Below are positions 9,036-18,215 of a stretch of DNA of 64,000 nucleotides, one piece after another. Source of the stretch: Vibrio artabrorum (GTDB lineage Bacteria; Pseudomonadota; Gammaproteobacteria; Enterobacterales; Vibrionaceae); assembly GCF_024347295.1 (NCBI RefSeq), contig NZ_AP025459.1, positions 620,001 through 684,000 of the forward strand, given 5' to 3'. Below the pieces are notes generated by a model. It saw only the letters and a list, made by a program, of their open reading frames with translations. It had not been told where the DNA came from and did no database searches. Position 1 is the stretch's first letter, and each line of letters starts with the position of its first letter. The position numbers and the translations under genes were made by a program.

Positions 9036-9653
9036 TCAGCTAGCCGATTGATTGGATAAATCGATAACGTTGTTTGGAATAGAATCTAGATCACTTTCTT
9101 TTATCCAAGCGGCCAAGTTGTCTGCTCCGCCAATGTATTTACCATCTAACCAGATCTGAGGAACCGTGACTGGCGTTTTCTCACCAATGTGTGCTTTTAC
9201 TTCTGGGATCATGCGATATAAGGCGGCACTGTTTTTTACAACATCGTGGTATTGGTACTCGACGCCGGCTTTATCCAGCATTTTCTTTGCCTTAACGCAA
9301 AATGGGCAGGTCGCTTTACCATAAACGATATTGCCTTTCAGGCTGTCTCGTTTTGTCCACTCTTTGATCACGGATTGAACCAATACACCGCGGTTGAGTG
9401 CCTCGCCTTGGCTGACTACCTTGCCTTCAACGACAAGGATCGGAGCATGCCAAGAGCCCAGTTTTAAAGGTTCCCACCAGTGAGATAACCAATCTTTCAC
9501 TTCCAATTCGACATCGACACCAGCCAACTCATTCTCAAATGTATCCTCAAGAATGTCTTTGGTCAGAGTGCATTCTCCGCATGGGATATTGACTTTAAAT
9601 GGCCCCCAACTGCCAGCCCAACGGTATAGTGTAATCTTGACGGGTTTGTTCAT
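9036..9653 (-). CDS. Two-domain thioredoxin-like/glutaredoxin protein
   Basis: A 205-residue cytoplasmic redox protein with two thioredoxin-fold parts. The first carries a CGEC motif (C25/C28). The second is a classic glutaredoxin with CPFC (C116/C119), the cis-proline site TVPQIWLDG and GGADNLAAW near the end. The second domain would reduce disulfides or glutathione mixed disulfides. The first is degenerate compared with ordinary thioredoxin and may be a partner or scaffold. The start has a GAGGTCG ribosome-binding site. It lies downstream of the DMT transporter on the same strand, with a 68-base gap that could allow read-through. The domain pairing is unusual in length for a plain glutaredoxin (~85 residues). 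Confidence 0.82.
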   Translation of the reverse strand: MNKPVKITLYRWAGSWGPFKVNIPCGECTLTKDILEDTFENELAGVDVELEVKDWLSHWWEPLKLGSWHAPILVVEGKVVSQGEALNRGVLVQSVIKEWTKRDSLKGNIVYGKATCPFCVKAKKMLDKAGVEYQYHDVVKNSAALYRMIPEVKAHIGEKTPVTVPQIWLDGKYIGGADNLAAWIKESDLDSIPNNVIDLSNQSAS

Positions 9654-9721
9654 GGTTACGACCTCGTTTAAATTCTCTTATCAATATAGAACGGATAAGA
9701 GAATTATTTATTTCATTCACC

Positions 9722-10612
9722 CTATAGCTTGTTCACTTTAGCCGGTTTTTTTGTTTCCCAATGAGTGATAAATGCGACGGAGGCAATAATAATTGCGGCC
9801 CCTAGCCATAGACGGCCCGGTGGAACCCAACTAAACACAATCCAACCGGCTAAGACGTTGAGTGGTAATTTGGCGTGATCAAAAGGTTGCACAAACGAAG
9901 CATCAGCGACTGAATAAGCTTTTACAATGGCCCATTGTGCAAGCGCTGTCATCACACCAATGATGAGTAAAATCGCCCAAATAGTCCCCCCGGTAGGGGT
10001 TTGCCAATCTGGGATCGCAAGTAGAATATTAAATGGTGTGATCAAGAGTAAAAGGTAGACCACCATGGTTGAAGGGCTGTCTTGTGAAGAGAGTTTTTTC
10101 ACCATCAGTGAGTAGCATGCCCAAAAGAACGCTGCGCCAACGGGTAACAGCGTTGCCCAGTTAAAGTCTTCAGCCCACGGTTCTAGAATCACCATCGCAC
10201 CTACAAAGCCTGCTAAGGTTGCCCCCCAGCGAGCAGCCCCAACTTTCTCCTTGAGAAAAAGCCCTGAACCTATAGTTGCAAATAGCGGCGACGTCATCAG
10301 TAGGGCAATGCCTTGCCAAATCGGCACTGGGTAAGCCAGCGCCCATATCCAAAGTTGGATACCAATAACCGATAAGAAGACACGGAATACGTGTAATTTG
10401 AGATTGTCAGTTTTTAGCGCACGGCGAATACCCAACGTGTTCAAATAGGGAAGAATAGCGAACAGCGCGATGGTGTATTGAATGACGGCCACCGTGGTAG
10501 AAGTCAGTCCGAAATGAATGCTAGCAATTTGAGTTAGGCTGTTGATAACGGCAAAGGCTAAGCCTGCGGTTAGCATCCAGCTAGCGCCTTGGATCGGATG
10601 GTGTTGTGACAT
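9722..10612 (-). CDS. DMT-superfamily EamA transporter
   Basis: A 296-residue protein with about ten transmembrane helices in two EamA repeats (roughly residues 10-140 and 150-285), typical of drug/metabolite exporters. A basic tail (ETKKPAKVNKL) marks a cytoplasmic C terminus. The substrate cannot be told from sequence. It is co-directional with the glutaredoxin gene downstream. The porin gene upstream is separated from it by a terminator at 10712-10738. Confidence 0.85.
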   Translation of the reverse strand: MSQHHPIQGASWMLTAGLAFAVINSLTQIASIHFGLTSTTVAVIQYTIALFAILPYLNTLGIRRALKTDNLKLHVFRVFLSVIGIQLWIWALAYPVPIWQGIALLMTSPLFATIGSGLFLKEKVGAARWGATLAGFVGAMVILEPWAEDFNWATLLPVGAAFFWACYSLMVKKLSSQDSPSTMVVYLLLLITPFNILLAIPDWQTPTGGTIWAILLIIGVMTALAQWAIVKAYSVADASFVQPFDHAKLPLNVLAGWIVFSWVPPGRLWLGAAIIIASVAFITHWETKKPAKVNKL

Positions 10613-10711
10613 GATGCTTTTAATTGTTTGATGTGGTTCGCCTATGATACGGATTTAGCACCACTTAACCAGAAAAAGCATGGATGAAGTTATTCAGAAT
10701 ATTTGAATATG

Positions 10712-10738
10712 AAAAAAGGTTGAGCAATGCTCAACCTT
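10712..10738 (-). terminator. Rho-independent terminator of the porin gene
   Basis: A 10-bp stem, AAGGTTGAGC / GCTCAACCTT with a three-base loop, is followed on the reverse strand by a T run (six A on the forward strand). It lies just past the porin stop codon. Confidence 0.85.
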
Positions 10739-10764
10739 CTGTCTTTATCTAATGTCGATTTTGG

Positions 10765-11763
10765 TTAGAAGTCGTAGCGTAGACCTAGGCGAAGAGAGTC
10801 TTCACTTTGTGTTTCTAGACCCGCAACTTTTATATCATCTAAGTTGTTCAATTGGTAAGCAACGTATGTACGGATAGATTTGTTGAACTTGTATGTTCCC
10901 GTTAGCTCAAAGAAATCTGCTGTATCTGCAGTGACGTTCTGTGTCGTGTCTTGTTCTTGTTTTTGGTACAAAGCAGCCAGCTCAAATTGGTCAGTTAGTG
11001 TGTATTTAGCCGCTACCTCTACACCTGAAAACTCAGTCTTCGCTTTGTCGTCTAGGTCGCCCATTGTGTATGTTGCACCTAGGTATAACGCATCCATCTT
11101 GTAATTGATACCCGCTATTACAGCCGTTGCAGAACCGTTGCCAGCACCGTTGTCGTTCCCCGAGTAACCAAGACCGAAACCTAAGCCCATTGGTAGTGTG
11201 TAGATACCAGAGATACCGAAACCGTCCGTATCTTTATCGTCGCCAGCGATGAAACTGGCCTTCAACGCAAGAGTATCAGTATTGTAAGCGTAGACAAACG
11301 TGTTGTTAACCTGCTCGTTACCCGCGTTAATGAAAGCTTTTTGATCACCGGAATAGATAGTCACATCCGACATTTCTGAGATTTGAGCTGCGGCTGTATC
11401 TTGGCGACCTACCGAGACAGCACCGAAATTACCTTCAAGGCCTGCGTACATGTAGCGTTGTTTAAAGTTATCTGTTTCATCGTTATCCGCTGACGAATTT
11501 ACGCCTTGTTCCGCTTCGTAGAACCCGAAACCAGATAGGTCGCCAGTGATGTCTGCTGTACCGCCAACATTCAAACGCACACGGCTTTTATTTTTCATGG
11601 TTCCGTCGATTTCTTTACCACCTGAACCAATGAAATCACCACGGAATTCCGCACGTCCACCAATCTTAAGCTCTGTACTGTCAGAGTTGTAAACGGTTGC
11701 TGCTAGAGATGAACCGGAAACTAGTGCTGCTACCACTGCTGAAGCTAGAACTGCCTTTTTCAT
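10765..11763 (-). CDS. General outer-membrane porin (OmpU/OmpT-like family)
   Basis: A 332-residue Gram-negative porin. It has a cleavable signal peptide, MKKAVLASAVVAALVSGSSLA, followed by ATVYN, then alternating beta strands and a C-terminal strand ending in the terminal aromatic signature (LRLGLRYDF) needed for BAM-dependent assembly. It should form a trimeric 16-strand channel for small solutes. The ATG at 11763 is chosen over an upstream in-frame GTG (11769) because AAGG lies nine bases before it and the signal peptide then starts with MKK. It is monocistronic with its own terminator. Which Vibrio porin it corresponds to cannot be decided here. Confidence 0.9.
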   Translation of the reverse strand: MKKAVLASAVVAALVSGSSLAATVYNSDSTELKIGGRAEFRGDFIGSGGKEIDGTMKNKSRVRLNVGGTADITGDLSGFGFYEAEQGVNSSADNDETDNFKQRYMYAGLEGNFGAVSVGRQDTAAAQISEMSDVTIYSGDQKAFINAGNEQVNNTFVYAYNTDTLALKASFIAGDDKDTDGFGISGIYTLPMGLGFGLGYSGNDNGAGNGSATAVIAGINYKMDALYLGATYTMGDLDDKAKTEFSGVEVAAKYTLTDQFELAALYQKQEQDTTQNVTADTADFFELTGTYKFNKSIRTYVAYQLNNLDDIKVAGLETQSEDSLRLGLRYDF

Positions 11764-11954
11764 AATCACTTACCTTGTATTTTAAAATCCGTGAGCAATG
11801 CGCTCTCCGTTTCGCTATGAAGCTAATTTAGAGCAGCCAAATTAAGCTTTCATTTCCATACAATTACATTTTCGTGAATGGGGAACTTTTTAGATGTTGA
11901 TTTTATTGCACTTTTATTTCAGCGGTGGGGTGGGGACATTGTGTTAAGCGCATG

Positions 11955-11979
11955 AAAAAGCCGACTGCGAGTCGGCTTT
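11955..11979 (-). terminator. Terminator for the small reverse-strand genes at 12.0-12.4 kb
   Basis: The stem AAAGCCGAC / GTCGGCTTT has a five-base loop. Its reverse-strand 3' side continues into T residues. Confidence 0.75.
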
Positions 11980-12036
11980 CTATTCATTGCTTTTTCGAGG
12001 CGCTATCTCTAACTACACACGTTTAAAAAGCACCAT

Positions 12037-12192
12037 CTAGCAGGTCTTTTCATCGCTCATAAGGATCAAGCCGCCGATTAAAGCAACGCCAATCATGACT
12101 AGAAAACCGTTGCTACTTTTTTGATGTGCTAAGGACGAATGGGATGCCTTAGTGAGTACGACGAGGTCCGTTGCGAACGAGGTCTTTACCAT
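12037..12192 (-). CDS. Possible 51-aa single-span membrane protein overlapping its upstream neighbour
   Basis: An ATG at 12192, inside the 3' end of the 82-residue gene and in another frame, opens a 51-residue frame that ends in TAG at 12037. Its second half is a convincing transmembrane segment (GFLVMIGVALIGGLILM) with a charged end, DEKTC. The two frames overlap by 44 bases. It may be a translationally coupled small membrane protein, or the true C terminus of the upstream protein after a frameshift. The ribosome-binding site is weak (AAAGAAG). Moderate to low certainty. Confidence 0.4.
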   Translation of the reverse strand: MVKTSFATDLVVLTKASHSSLAHQKSSNGFLVMIGVALIGGLILMSDEKTC

Positions 12193-12397
12193 TATCAAAG
12201 ACTTCTTTGGAGATCCAGCGAGCAAGAAGCACTTGATGATTATTATTAAAGACGGCAACGAAATGACGACCATCTGAATTATTGGTTGCCATACCGACAC
12301 CTTCCACACCTTCAAGGCCTAAACCACCCGCTTCAACTGAAATTAGGAATTGTTCTAGCTCTTCTAGAGACTCGATAGTATCCAGTTCGTTGTTCAT
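12149..12397 (-). CDS. 82-residue hypothetical protein
   Basis: A small soluble protein starting MNNELDTIESLEELEQFL, with GAGAG upstream. The body has a beta-like pattern (HFVAVFNNNHQVLLARWISK) and ends NGPRRTH. No known motif. Its last 44 bases overlap another frame that encodes a membrane segment, so either two coupled genes or one frameshifted gene are possible. A terminator for this strand lies at 11955-11979. Confidence 0.6.
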   Translation of the reverse strand: MNNELDTIESLEELEQFLISVEAGGLGLEGVEGVGMATNNSDGRHFVAVFNNNHQVLLARWISKEVFDNGKDLVRNGPRRTH

Positions 12398-12648
12398 AGA
12401 TATGCTCTCTTGCTGCGAGCCAATATAGGATTGAAGGCGTTTTCGTGTATGCGCCTAAGTCATCATATTGGCCATTTTTCTTTAATTGGCGGCTACTCTA
12501 CAGGTCATAACGAGGGATTGGAACTCTCAAAGACTCAACATATTGGATATTTTGCAGTTTTTTAACACAACATACGTTTAAATGCTTGTTATTAAAATTC
12601 TTTTTACTAGTATTTACAGGAGAAATTTAGATATTTATAGGATTTAAC

Positions 12649-14253
12649 ATGATAAAGGTTTGGCGTTGTCTATTTTTAATGTTGGCGTTTGTTGCATTCG
12701 GGAGTTTTGCGCAAAGCATCGACAAAATAGCAGAAGTTCAAGACCAGCTAATGCTGGATCTAACGACACTTGAATCAGCGCACGAGGCTGAAAAACCGTT
12801 TCTTGAAGATATATTAAGGCGCAAAAACCAAGCGTTACGTAAGGAGATATCTTCACAATTATCTTCGGATAAAAAGGAAGGGCTTGATGCTGTGCTCTCC
12901 AAACAAACCGAGCTACTGCAGCATTTGTTGTCAATGAATGACGTCAAGATTGCGTCAATGAGCAAAGAGAGTCGCTCGGCAGATGGGGATGCCCAAAAGC
13001 GCCTTGAACTGTTGATTCAAAAACACATTGGAATGATGGATGTGTATTACGAGCAACTCTCTAAAACGTTAAGTTGGATCAAGGAGAGAGGTGGAGATGT
13101 CGCTTCTTCAGAAAGTCGTCTTAAATCCTCATTGATTGCGCGTTCTGAATACCTGACGAATGCGATTCTTTATACCGATACTCAACGTCAGGACTTAAAA
13201 CGCCGTTTGTCGTTTGTTAGTGAAGAAGAGAAGGCGACGATTAAAACTGAGTTAGTGCGTTATAGCGAACGAACCAGTGTCATGGTCTCTAGTTTAGAAG
13301 AAACCATTTCTTTAATGGAACCTTTTGGTGTTGATGTCACGTCATATAAGCGAATTTTATTGGCGACCACGGGCGATATTAATGCTGATGTTTTAGATAT
13401 TGATATTGCCTTGGATCTATTGGAGGGTTGGCTACATTCGTTTAGTGGATGGGCTTTTGAAAATACCCCTTCTTTTTTCGTTAAGCTTGCCGTGTTATTA
13501 GGTATTTTGTATGTGACTAGCCTGATTGCAAAGGTTGCTCGTAAAATGGTTCGAAAGAGCGTGTCACATTCAAAAATGGACTTCAGCGTATTGATGCAAG
13601 AGTTCTTCGTATCGATTGCTTCTAAAACCGTGATTTTGATCGGTTTGCTTATTGCCCTATCTCAAATAGGGATTGAACTTGCACCACTACTTACAGGGTT
13701 TGGTGTTGCGGGTGTCATCATTGGTTTTGCTTTACAAGATACTCTATCGAACTTTGCATCTGGCTTGATGATCTTGATCTACCGTCCATACGATGTGAGT
13801 GACATGGTCAACGTGGCAGGCGTTCAAGGCACAGTAAAAGACATGAGTTTAGTGTCGACTACCATTCAAACGATTGATAATCAAAGATTAGTGATTCCAA
13901 ACAACAAGATCTGGGGGGACGTGATCAACAATATTACGGCTGAACGTGTTCGACGTGTGGATATGGTGTTTGGTATTGGCTATGCAGATGATATCGATAA
14001 AGCAAAAGCGGTGTTACATGACATCATTTTAACTCACCCTAAAGTACTGAAAAAACCTGAGCATATGATCAAGCTTCATACCTTAAATACATCTTCGGTT
14101 GATTTCGTGGTAAGACCTTGGGTTAAAACGAATGATTACTGGGATGTATATTGGGATGTAACGGAAACCGTTAAAAAACGCTTCGATGAAGAAGGCATTA
14201 CGATCCCATTCCCGCAAAGAGATGTGCACATTTACAATCACGAAGAGAGCTAA
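12649..14253 (+). CDS. MscS-family mechanosensitive channel with long periplasmic N-terminal domain
   Basis: A 534-residue channel protein. A signal peptide (residues 1-22, ending SFAQ) leads to a helical, partly coiled-coil periplasmic region to about residue 265. Membrane helices and the MscS core follow. The pore-lining TM3 region (GFGVAGVIIGFALQDTLSNFASGLMI, about residues 350-375) carries the glycine/alanine pattern of MscS, and the beta domain follows with RPYDVSDMVNVAGVQGTV. Such channels release solutes during osmotic downshock. The long N-terminal domain is reminiscent of MscK/YbdG-type elaborations, though much shorter than MscK. Monocistronic, ending in a terminator. Confidence 0.9.
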   Translation: MIKVWRCLFLMLAFVAFGSFAQSIDKIAEVQDQLMLDLTTLESAHEAEKPFLEDILRRKNQALRKEISSQLSSDKKEGLDAVLSKQTELLQHLLSMNDVKIASMSKESRSADGDAQKRLELLIQKHIGMMDVYYEQLSKTLSWIKERGGDVASSESRLKSSLIARSEYLTNAILYTDTQRQDLKRRLSFVSEEEKATIKTELVRYSERTSVMVSSLEETISLMEPFGVDVTSYKRILLATTGDINADVLDIDIALDLLEGWLHSFSGWAFENTPSFFVKLAVLLGILYVTSLIAKVARKMVRKSVSHSKMDFSVLMQEFFVSIASKTVILIGLLIALSQIGIELAPLLTGFGVAGVIIGFALQDTLSNFASGLMILIYRPYDVSDMVNVAGVQGTVKDMSLVSTTIQTIDNQRLVIPNNKIWGDVINNITAERVRRVDMVFGIGYADDIDKAKAVLHDIILTHPKVLKKPEHMIKLHTLNTSSVDFVVRPWVKTNDYWDVYWDVTETVKKRFDEEGITIPFPQRDVHIYNHEES

Positions 14254-14287
14254 GGTTAGCCTAAAGCTCATCGTTGGGTTGGATGTG

Positions 14288-14318
14288 AAATGGACGCTGA
14301 AGTAAGCGTCCATTTTTA
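14288..14318 (+). terminator. Rho-independent terminator after the MscS-family gene
   Basis: AAATGGACGCT / AGCGTCCATTT forms an 11-bp stem followed by T-rich sequence. Confidence 0.88.
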
Positions 14319-14418
14319 TTGGCTGTCGTTTATCCGGTATATGGTTTTTTTCTGTCACTTCACTCATCTTAGAATTACGTTATCATGGGGTAGGCTCAGT
14401 TTGGACAGTTGAAATCGA

Positions 14419-15255
14419 ATGGATAATTCCCAGCAAAAAACGCGCACTAGCAATACGACGGTAAGAAAAGCGACGCGAATTGAAAGTGTCATGAACTCTG
14501 CGATGTGGCATTTAACTCAGAGAGACATGACAGAAAGCGAGCTGATTGCGAAGCTAAAAGTGAAAACCGACAATCAAGAATGGATCGATGAAACGTTGAA
14601 TACTTTGAAAGGCTTTGGGTATCTCAAGTCTGACCAAGTGTTTGCAGAACAATTCGTGGAGCAAGCGTTCTCTGGTGAGTTTGGCTCTCGCTACATTATC
14701 GAAAAACTGAAGAAGAAAGGGCTAACGGATTTGGTCATTTCAGACGCGATCCATAAAGTGTCCTTCGAAAAGTCTATTGATGAACAAACCATCTTGATAG
14801 ACCGAATCAACCACTACTACTCAAGCTTTACCATGAGTCGTGAGAAACTGGTCGCGACACTACAAAAACGTGGATTTACTTACCAGCAAGTGAAAGTCGC
14901 GATGGAGCAACACCCACAAGCACATGAACTTAAGAGCACTCTTCAAATTAAGGCAGAGAAAGCCGATTTGGAAAAAGAGGTGCTCAAGTATGCTCGTAAA
15001 GGCAAGGGCTTGACGGCCATTCAGCAAGAACTGAGGCAACGACAAATCGACACGACTGAGTTGTCATCGTTAATCGAGCGACTAATAAACGAAGAGCAGC
15101 TGGATTTTTACTCATCTTGTTTAGAACAGTTGCAGAAAAAGTCCTATGATCTTAACGATCACAAAGAGCGTTCAAAAGCCTACGCTATGTTAAGTCGAAA
15201 AGGTTTTTCATCGGATGAGATCAAGTTTGCTTTGAGTGAAGGGAAGGAGCAATAA
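14419..15255 (+). CDS. Enlarged RecX-family protein
   Basis: A 278-residue helical protein. Residues ~20-105 match RecX: the opening HLTQRDMTESELIAKL, a middle helix pair with TLKGFGYLKSDQVFAEQFVE, and GSRYIIEKLKKKGL. RecX proteins bind RecA filaments and restrain recombination. This one is much longer than the ~150-170 residue norm. Further three-helix RecX-like units seem to follow (MSREKLVATLQKRGFTYQQV; RSKAYAMLSRKGFSSDEIKF). No recA lies nearby. It may be a paralogue of the usual RecX with a different partner. The start has only a weak Shine-Dalgarno. Confidence 0.75.
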   Translation: MDNSQQKTRTSNTTVRKATRIESVMNSAMWHLTQRDMTESELIAKLKVKTDNQEWIDETLNTLKGFGYLKSDQVFAEQFVEQAFSGEFGSRYIIEKLKKKGLTDLVISDAIHKVSFEKSIDEQTILIDRINHYYSSFTMSREKLVATLQKRGFTYQQVKVAMEQHPQAHELKSTLQIKAEKADLEKEVLKYARKGKGLTAIQQELRQRQIDTTELSSLIERLINEEQLDFYSSCLEQLQKKSYDLNDHKERSKAYAMLSRKGFSSDEIKFALSEGKEQ

Positions 15256-15341
15256 AGCGATAGAAAGTTGCTATTTTTCTATTTTTGCTATTTCGTGTGT
15301 GGTTTTTCCTTAAGTCACTATTAATGAATGGCTGAACAAAC

Positions 15342-15385
15342 AAAGTTCATCTCTAAAGAGGATAGCCAATCCGGAGATGAACTTT
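15342..15385. terminator. Possible bidirectional terminator between recX-like and yfcC-like genes
   Basis: A perfect 12-bp inverted repeat, AAAGTTCATCTC / GAGATGAACTTT with a 20-base loop, lies between convergent genes. The T tracts are short, so efficiency is uncertain. Confidence 0.55.
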
Positions 15386-15432
15386 AATCTACAGCTAATT
15401 GACGTTGCTGTTGGGTGTATACTTCAATCAGA

Positions 15433-16839
15433 TTAGCTGATCACAACACCAAGACTTAGAAGAATCATAATCATGGTACAAAGTACGCCAAGCAATGGAC
15501 CAATGAATTTTAGCCAAGATGAGTAAGCAACTCGCCCAATGGCTAGGCCGCCCATCACCACGCCCGATGTCGGTGTCACAAGGTTTGGTAAACCAGAAGC
15601 AGATTGGTAGGCAGTGACAACCAGTTCTCGGCCAACACCAGCAAAATCCGCGAGTGGGGCAAGGACTGGCATTGAGAGTACCGCAAGTCCTGAAGAAGAC
15701 GGAACGACTAAACACATCACGGCTTCGACCCAGTAGATAGCATTGATGAATGCGATTTCGTTTAACCCACCTAATAAGCCTTCCGCGTAATGCAAAATGG
15801 TGTGGGTTATGTTGCCGTTATCCATGACGACCACAAGACCACGAGCAATAGCGATGATCAGGGCCACTCCCAGAAGATCGCGAGCTCCGTTGACGAAACT
15901 GTCGGTAATTTCAACTTCTGACATTCGACCAACGAAGCCAACAAGAATGCTTGAGCCAAGAAATAGAGCGGAGAGTTCAGCCATCCACCATCCTGCTGCG
16001 GATACACCCCACATCATAACGGCGAAGGTTAAACCGAAGATAGCCAGTACCGCTTTACGTGTGTTGTTTAGCTCTGGTGTTTTTTGCTTTTTACTATGCA
16101 AGAAATATTCTAAGTTTGATTCTTTCTGGTGAGCGACGATTGAAAGTTCAGGGTTGTTTTTGACTTTTTCAGCGTAACGCATGACGTAGACGACACAAAC
16201 GATCCAACCAAGAACAAGGATCACAGCGCGAAGGGCGAAACCTTCCATAAAATTGATTTCAGCGGCGTTAGAGGCAATAACGGTCGCAAAAGGGTTAATG
16301 GTAGAACCCAAACAACCTATCCCTGCGCCAACCATAATGATAGCAACACCAACGATGCTGTCATAGCCCGCAGCGATCATGACCGGAATCAAGAGGGCAT
16401 AAAATGGGATGGTTTCTTCTGCCATACCATAAACCGTACCGCCCAATGCGAATAAGCCCATTAGAATAGGGATCATCCATTTTTCTCGGCCTGCTAGGCG
16501 CTTCATGGTACCTGCTATGCCAGCATCAATCGCGCCAGTCTGGGTTACTACAGCCAAAAATCCACCGATAACCAATACAAATAGGGCGACGTCCACCGCA
16601 CGCGCCACGTAGCTGCCGGGGTCATAGAAGCCTTGAATTGGTGCCATTAAAATATCAACGATACCTTGAGGATTTGAATCAACGGTTTGATATGTGCCTA
16701 CCATTGGCACCATACGGCCTAGTGTTTCATTGGTTTCCATCTGATACTGACCGGCTGGGATAACCCAAGTTAAAACAGCCATAAGTACGGTCAGGATCAT
16801 CAAAATTGTGTAGGCAGAAGGGAATTTTAATTTTGTCAT
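15433..16839 (-). CDS. YfcC-family (basic amino acid/C4-dicarboxylate type) membrane carrier
   Basis: A 468-residue integral membrane protein with about 12 helices. It shows YfcC-family features: an N-terminal helix ending VLTWVIPAGQYQ, the conserved VYGMAEETIPFYALLIPVM stretch, GIGCLGSTINPFATVIAS, and the closing VTPTSGVVMGGLAIGRVAY. YfcC relatives are predicted arginine/ornithine-like or dicarboxylate carriers. The ATG at 16839 is chosen because AAGGAC lies before it and an upstream extension adds only unstructured residues. The gene lies 74 bases after the opine dehydrogenase gene on the same strand and is probably co-transcribed. This suggests that it imports the dehydrogenase substrate or handles its amino acid product. 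Confidence 0.85.
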   Translation of the reverse strand: MTKLKFPSAYTILMILTVLMAVLTWVIPAGQYQMETNETLGRMVPMVGTYQTVDSNPQGIVDILMAPIQGFYDPGSYVARAVDVALFVLVIGGFLAVVTQTGAIDAGIAGTMKRLAGREKWMIPILMGLFALGGTVYGMAEETIPFYALLIPVMIAAGYDSIVGVAIIMVGAGIGCLGSTINPFATVIASNAAEINFMEGFALRAVILVLGWIVCVVYVMRYAEKVKNNPELSIVAHQKESNLEYFLHSKKQKTPELNNTRKAVLAIFGLTFAVMMWGVSAAGWWMAELSALFLGSSILVGFVGRMSEVEITDSFVNGARDLLGVALIIAIARGLVVVMDNGNITHTILHYAEGLLGGLNEIAFINAIYWVEAVMCLVVPSSSGLAVLSMPVLAPLADFAGVGRELVVTAYQSASGLPNLVTPTSGVVMGGLAIGRVAYSSWLKFIGPLLGVLCTMIMILLSLGVVIS

Positions 16840-16913
16840 TGCGATGTCCTTTTGTTCCTTATGGGGCCGAAGCCCCATTGATTCGGATTTAGCCTAAAGG
16901 CCGTTCCTTCACG

Positions 16914-18023
16914 TTAATTAACGAATTCCATGATTTGTTGAGCGGACATATCGGCAAGCCCCATTTGTTTTAATGTTCTTCCGGATTCGAAATAGTTAGT
17001 CTCGTTGTAGGCGTTGTCGATGTGCAGGCATGACGTCACCATAGGCGTATCAATACCGACCAGCTTACCAAGCTCGTAACAAGGGACGAGAAGGTAAGCG
17101 GCATCTTCCGTGATGTATCGGTTGCTGGCTGAGTTGGGTGCGCTGTTGAGTTTGCCGTGGGTTTCTGAAGTGCGGTTAACCTCATAAACACTTTCACATT
17201 TCATACCGTAAAGGGCATTCATTGCTTGAAGCTCAGGTAACAGTTGTAACCCTAGAGCTTTGCCTATGGATTGACGCTCTGACTCCATTGCTGCTGCCGC
17301 TTTTGCTGTTGAAACTGAGCAGCAATCTTTGTAGTAATTGAATTGGCCATCGAAGTTTTCTAGTAAGCCAATATTGAGTGTTGTTAGTAATGGATGTCCA
17401 CCAAAGTTGATGTTTTCTAATCCGGCTTCAATGACATTACTCAGCCTTGTTAAAGGCAAAGGCATCACAGTTTGTAAGGCTGCAATAGCCTCTTCCGTGC
17501 GATGTGCAGGATAAGCAGCGACAGGGAGGTACTCTTTCATACCTAAAATAGCGATCTCTGCAGGCCCAACAATTCGAGTTGCCCAGGGAATCGAAATTGC
17601 GTCGACAAAAGTGATATCTAAATGCGCAAACCCTTGTTCATTTTTAATTCGATTAAGCACCAATGAGCCATAATTTCCTGGCATAAGCATGATGATTTGA
17701 CCATCACGTAAATGGGGCAGCATTTGAGTAAAGAGTGGCTCTTGCGCAAATGATGGAACCGGTAAGATGAGTAAGTCTGCATAGGCCACTGTCTCCGCCA
17801 GATCGCGGCTGATTCTGTCACACGCCTGAAAGCCACTGTAAGTCAGTTCAACGCCATTAAAGTTTTCAAGTGCACAGATCCCTCCTCGTTGTTCTATGTC
17901 TGCCAGAGGATGGTCAAAACCTGGCGAGCCATAGAGGCAGACATCAGCACCTTGTAGGGTGAAGTGATAGGCCGCTGTTAATCCAGCATTACCGGAGCCA
18001 ATCACAGAGACGCGTGTTTTCAT
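16914..18023 (-). CDS. Octopine/nopaline (opine) dehydrogenase family enzyme
   Basis: A 369-residue NAD(P)-dependent enzyme. The N-terminal Rossmann fold begins VIGSGNAGL (the GxGNAG motif, residues 9-14). The C-terminal helical domain has the octopine-dehydrogenase signature with the catalytic-type histidine in GGHPLLT (H210), followed by FNYYKD and AMESERQSIGKALGL. Members interconvert an opine (for example octopine) with an amino acid plus a 2-oxo acid. The start has AAGGAAGA. It lies upstream of a YfcC carrier and downstream of an OccR/NocR-like LysR gene, a layout that suggests opine use. True substrate unknown. No metallophore synthase (nicotianamine-synthase type) is present, which argues against a staphylopine-like role. 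Confidence 0.85.
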   Translation of the reverse strand: MKTRVSVIGSGNAGLTAAYHFTLQGADVCLYGSPGFDHPLADIEQRGGICALENFNGVELTYSGFQACDRISRDLAETVAYADLLILPVPSFAQEPLFTQMLPHLRDGQIIMLMPGNYGSLVLNRIKNEQGFAHLDITFVDAISIPWATRIVGPAEIAILGMKEYLPVAAYPAHRTEEAIAALQTVMPLPLTRLSNVIEAGLENINFGGHPLLTTLNIGLLENFDGQFNYYKDCCSVSTAKAAAAMESERQSIGKALGLQLLPELQAMNALYGMKCESVYEVNRTSETHGKLNSAPNSASNRYITEDAAYLLVPCYELGKLVGIDTPMVTSCLHIDNAYNETNYFESGRTLKQMGLADMSAQQIMEFVN

Positions 18024-18215
18024 AATTTCTTCCTTATTGATTTTTGTTTTTCTGGTTGAGAGCTTAAGGAAGAAGGCACATTCGTCGCCAATGATTAAGC
18101 TGGAGACTAGTATGCAAAAAAGGAATGATGAACAGCTGGTTGTGTGTCAAATTATTGATTTTAATCGTATAAATTGATTTCTTTAAAGTGATCTGGCATC
18201 TCTGTAACTGTGAAC

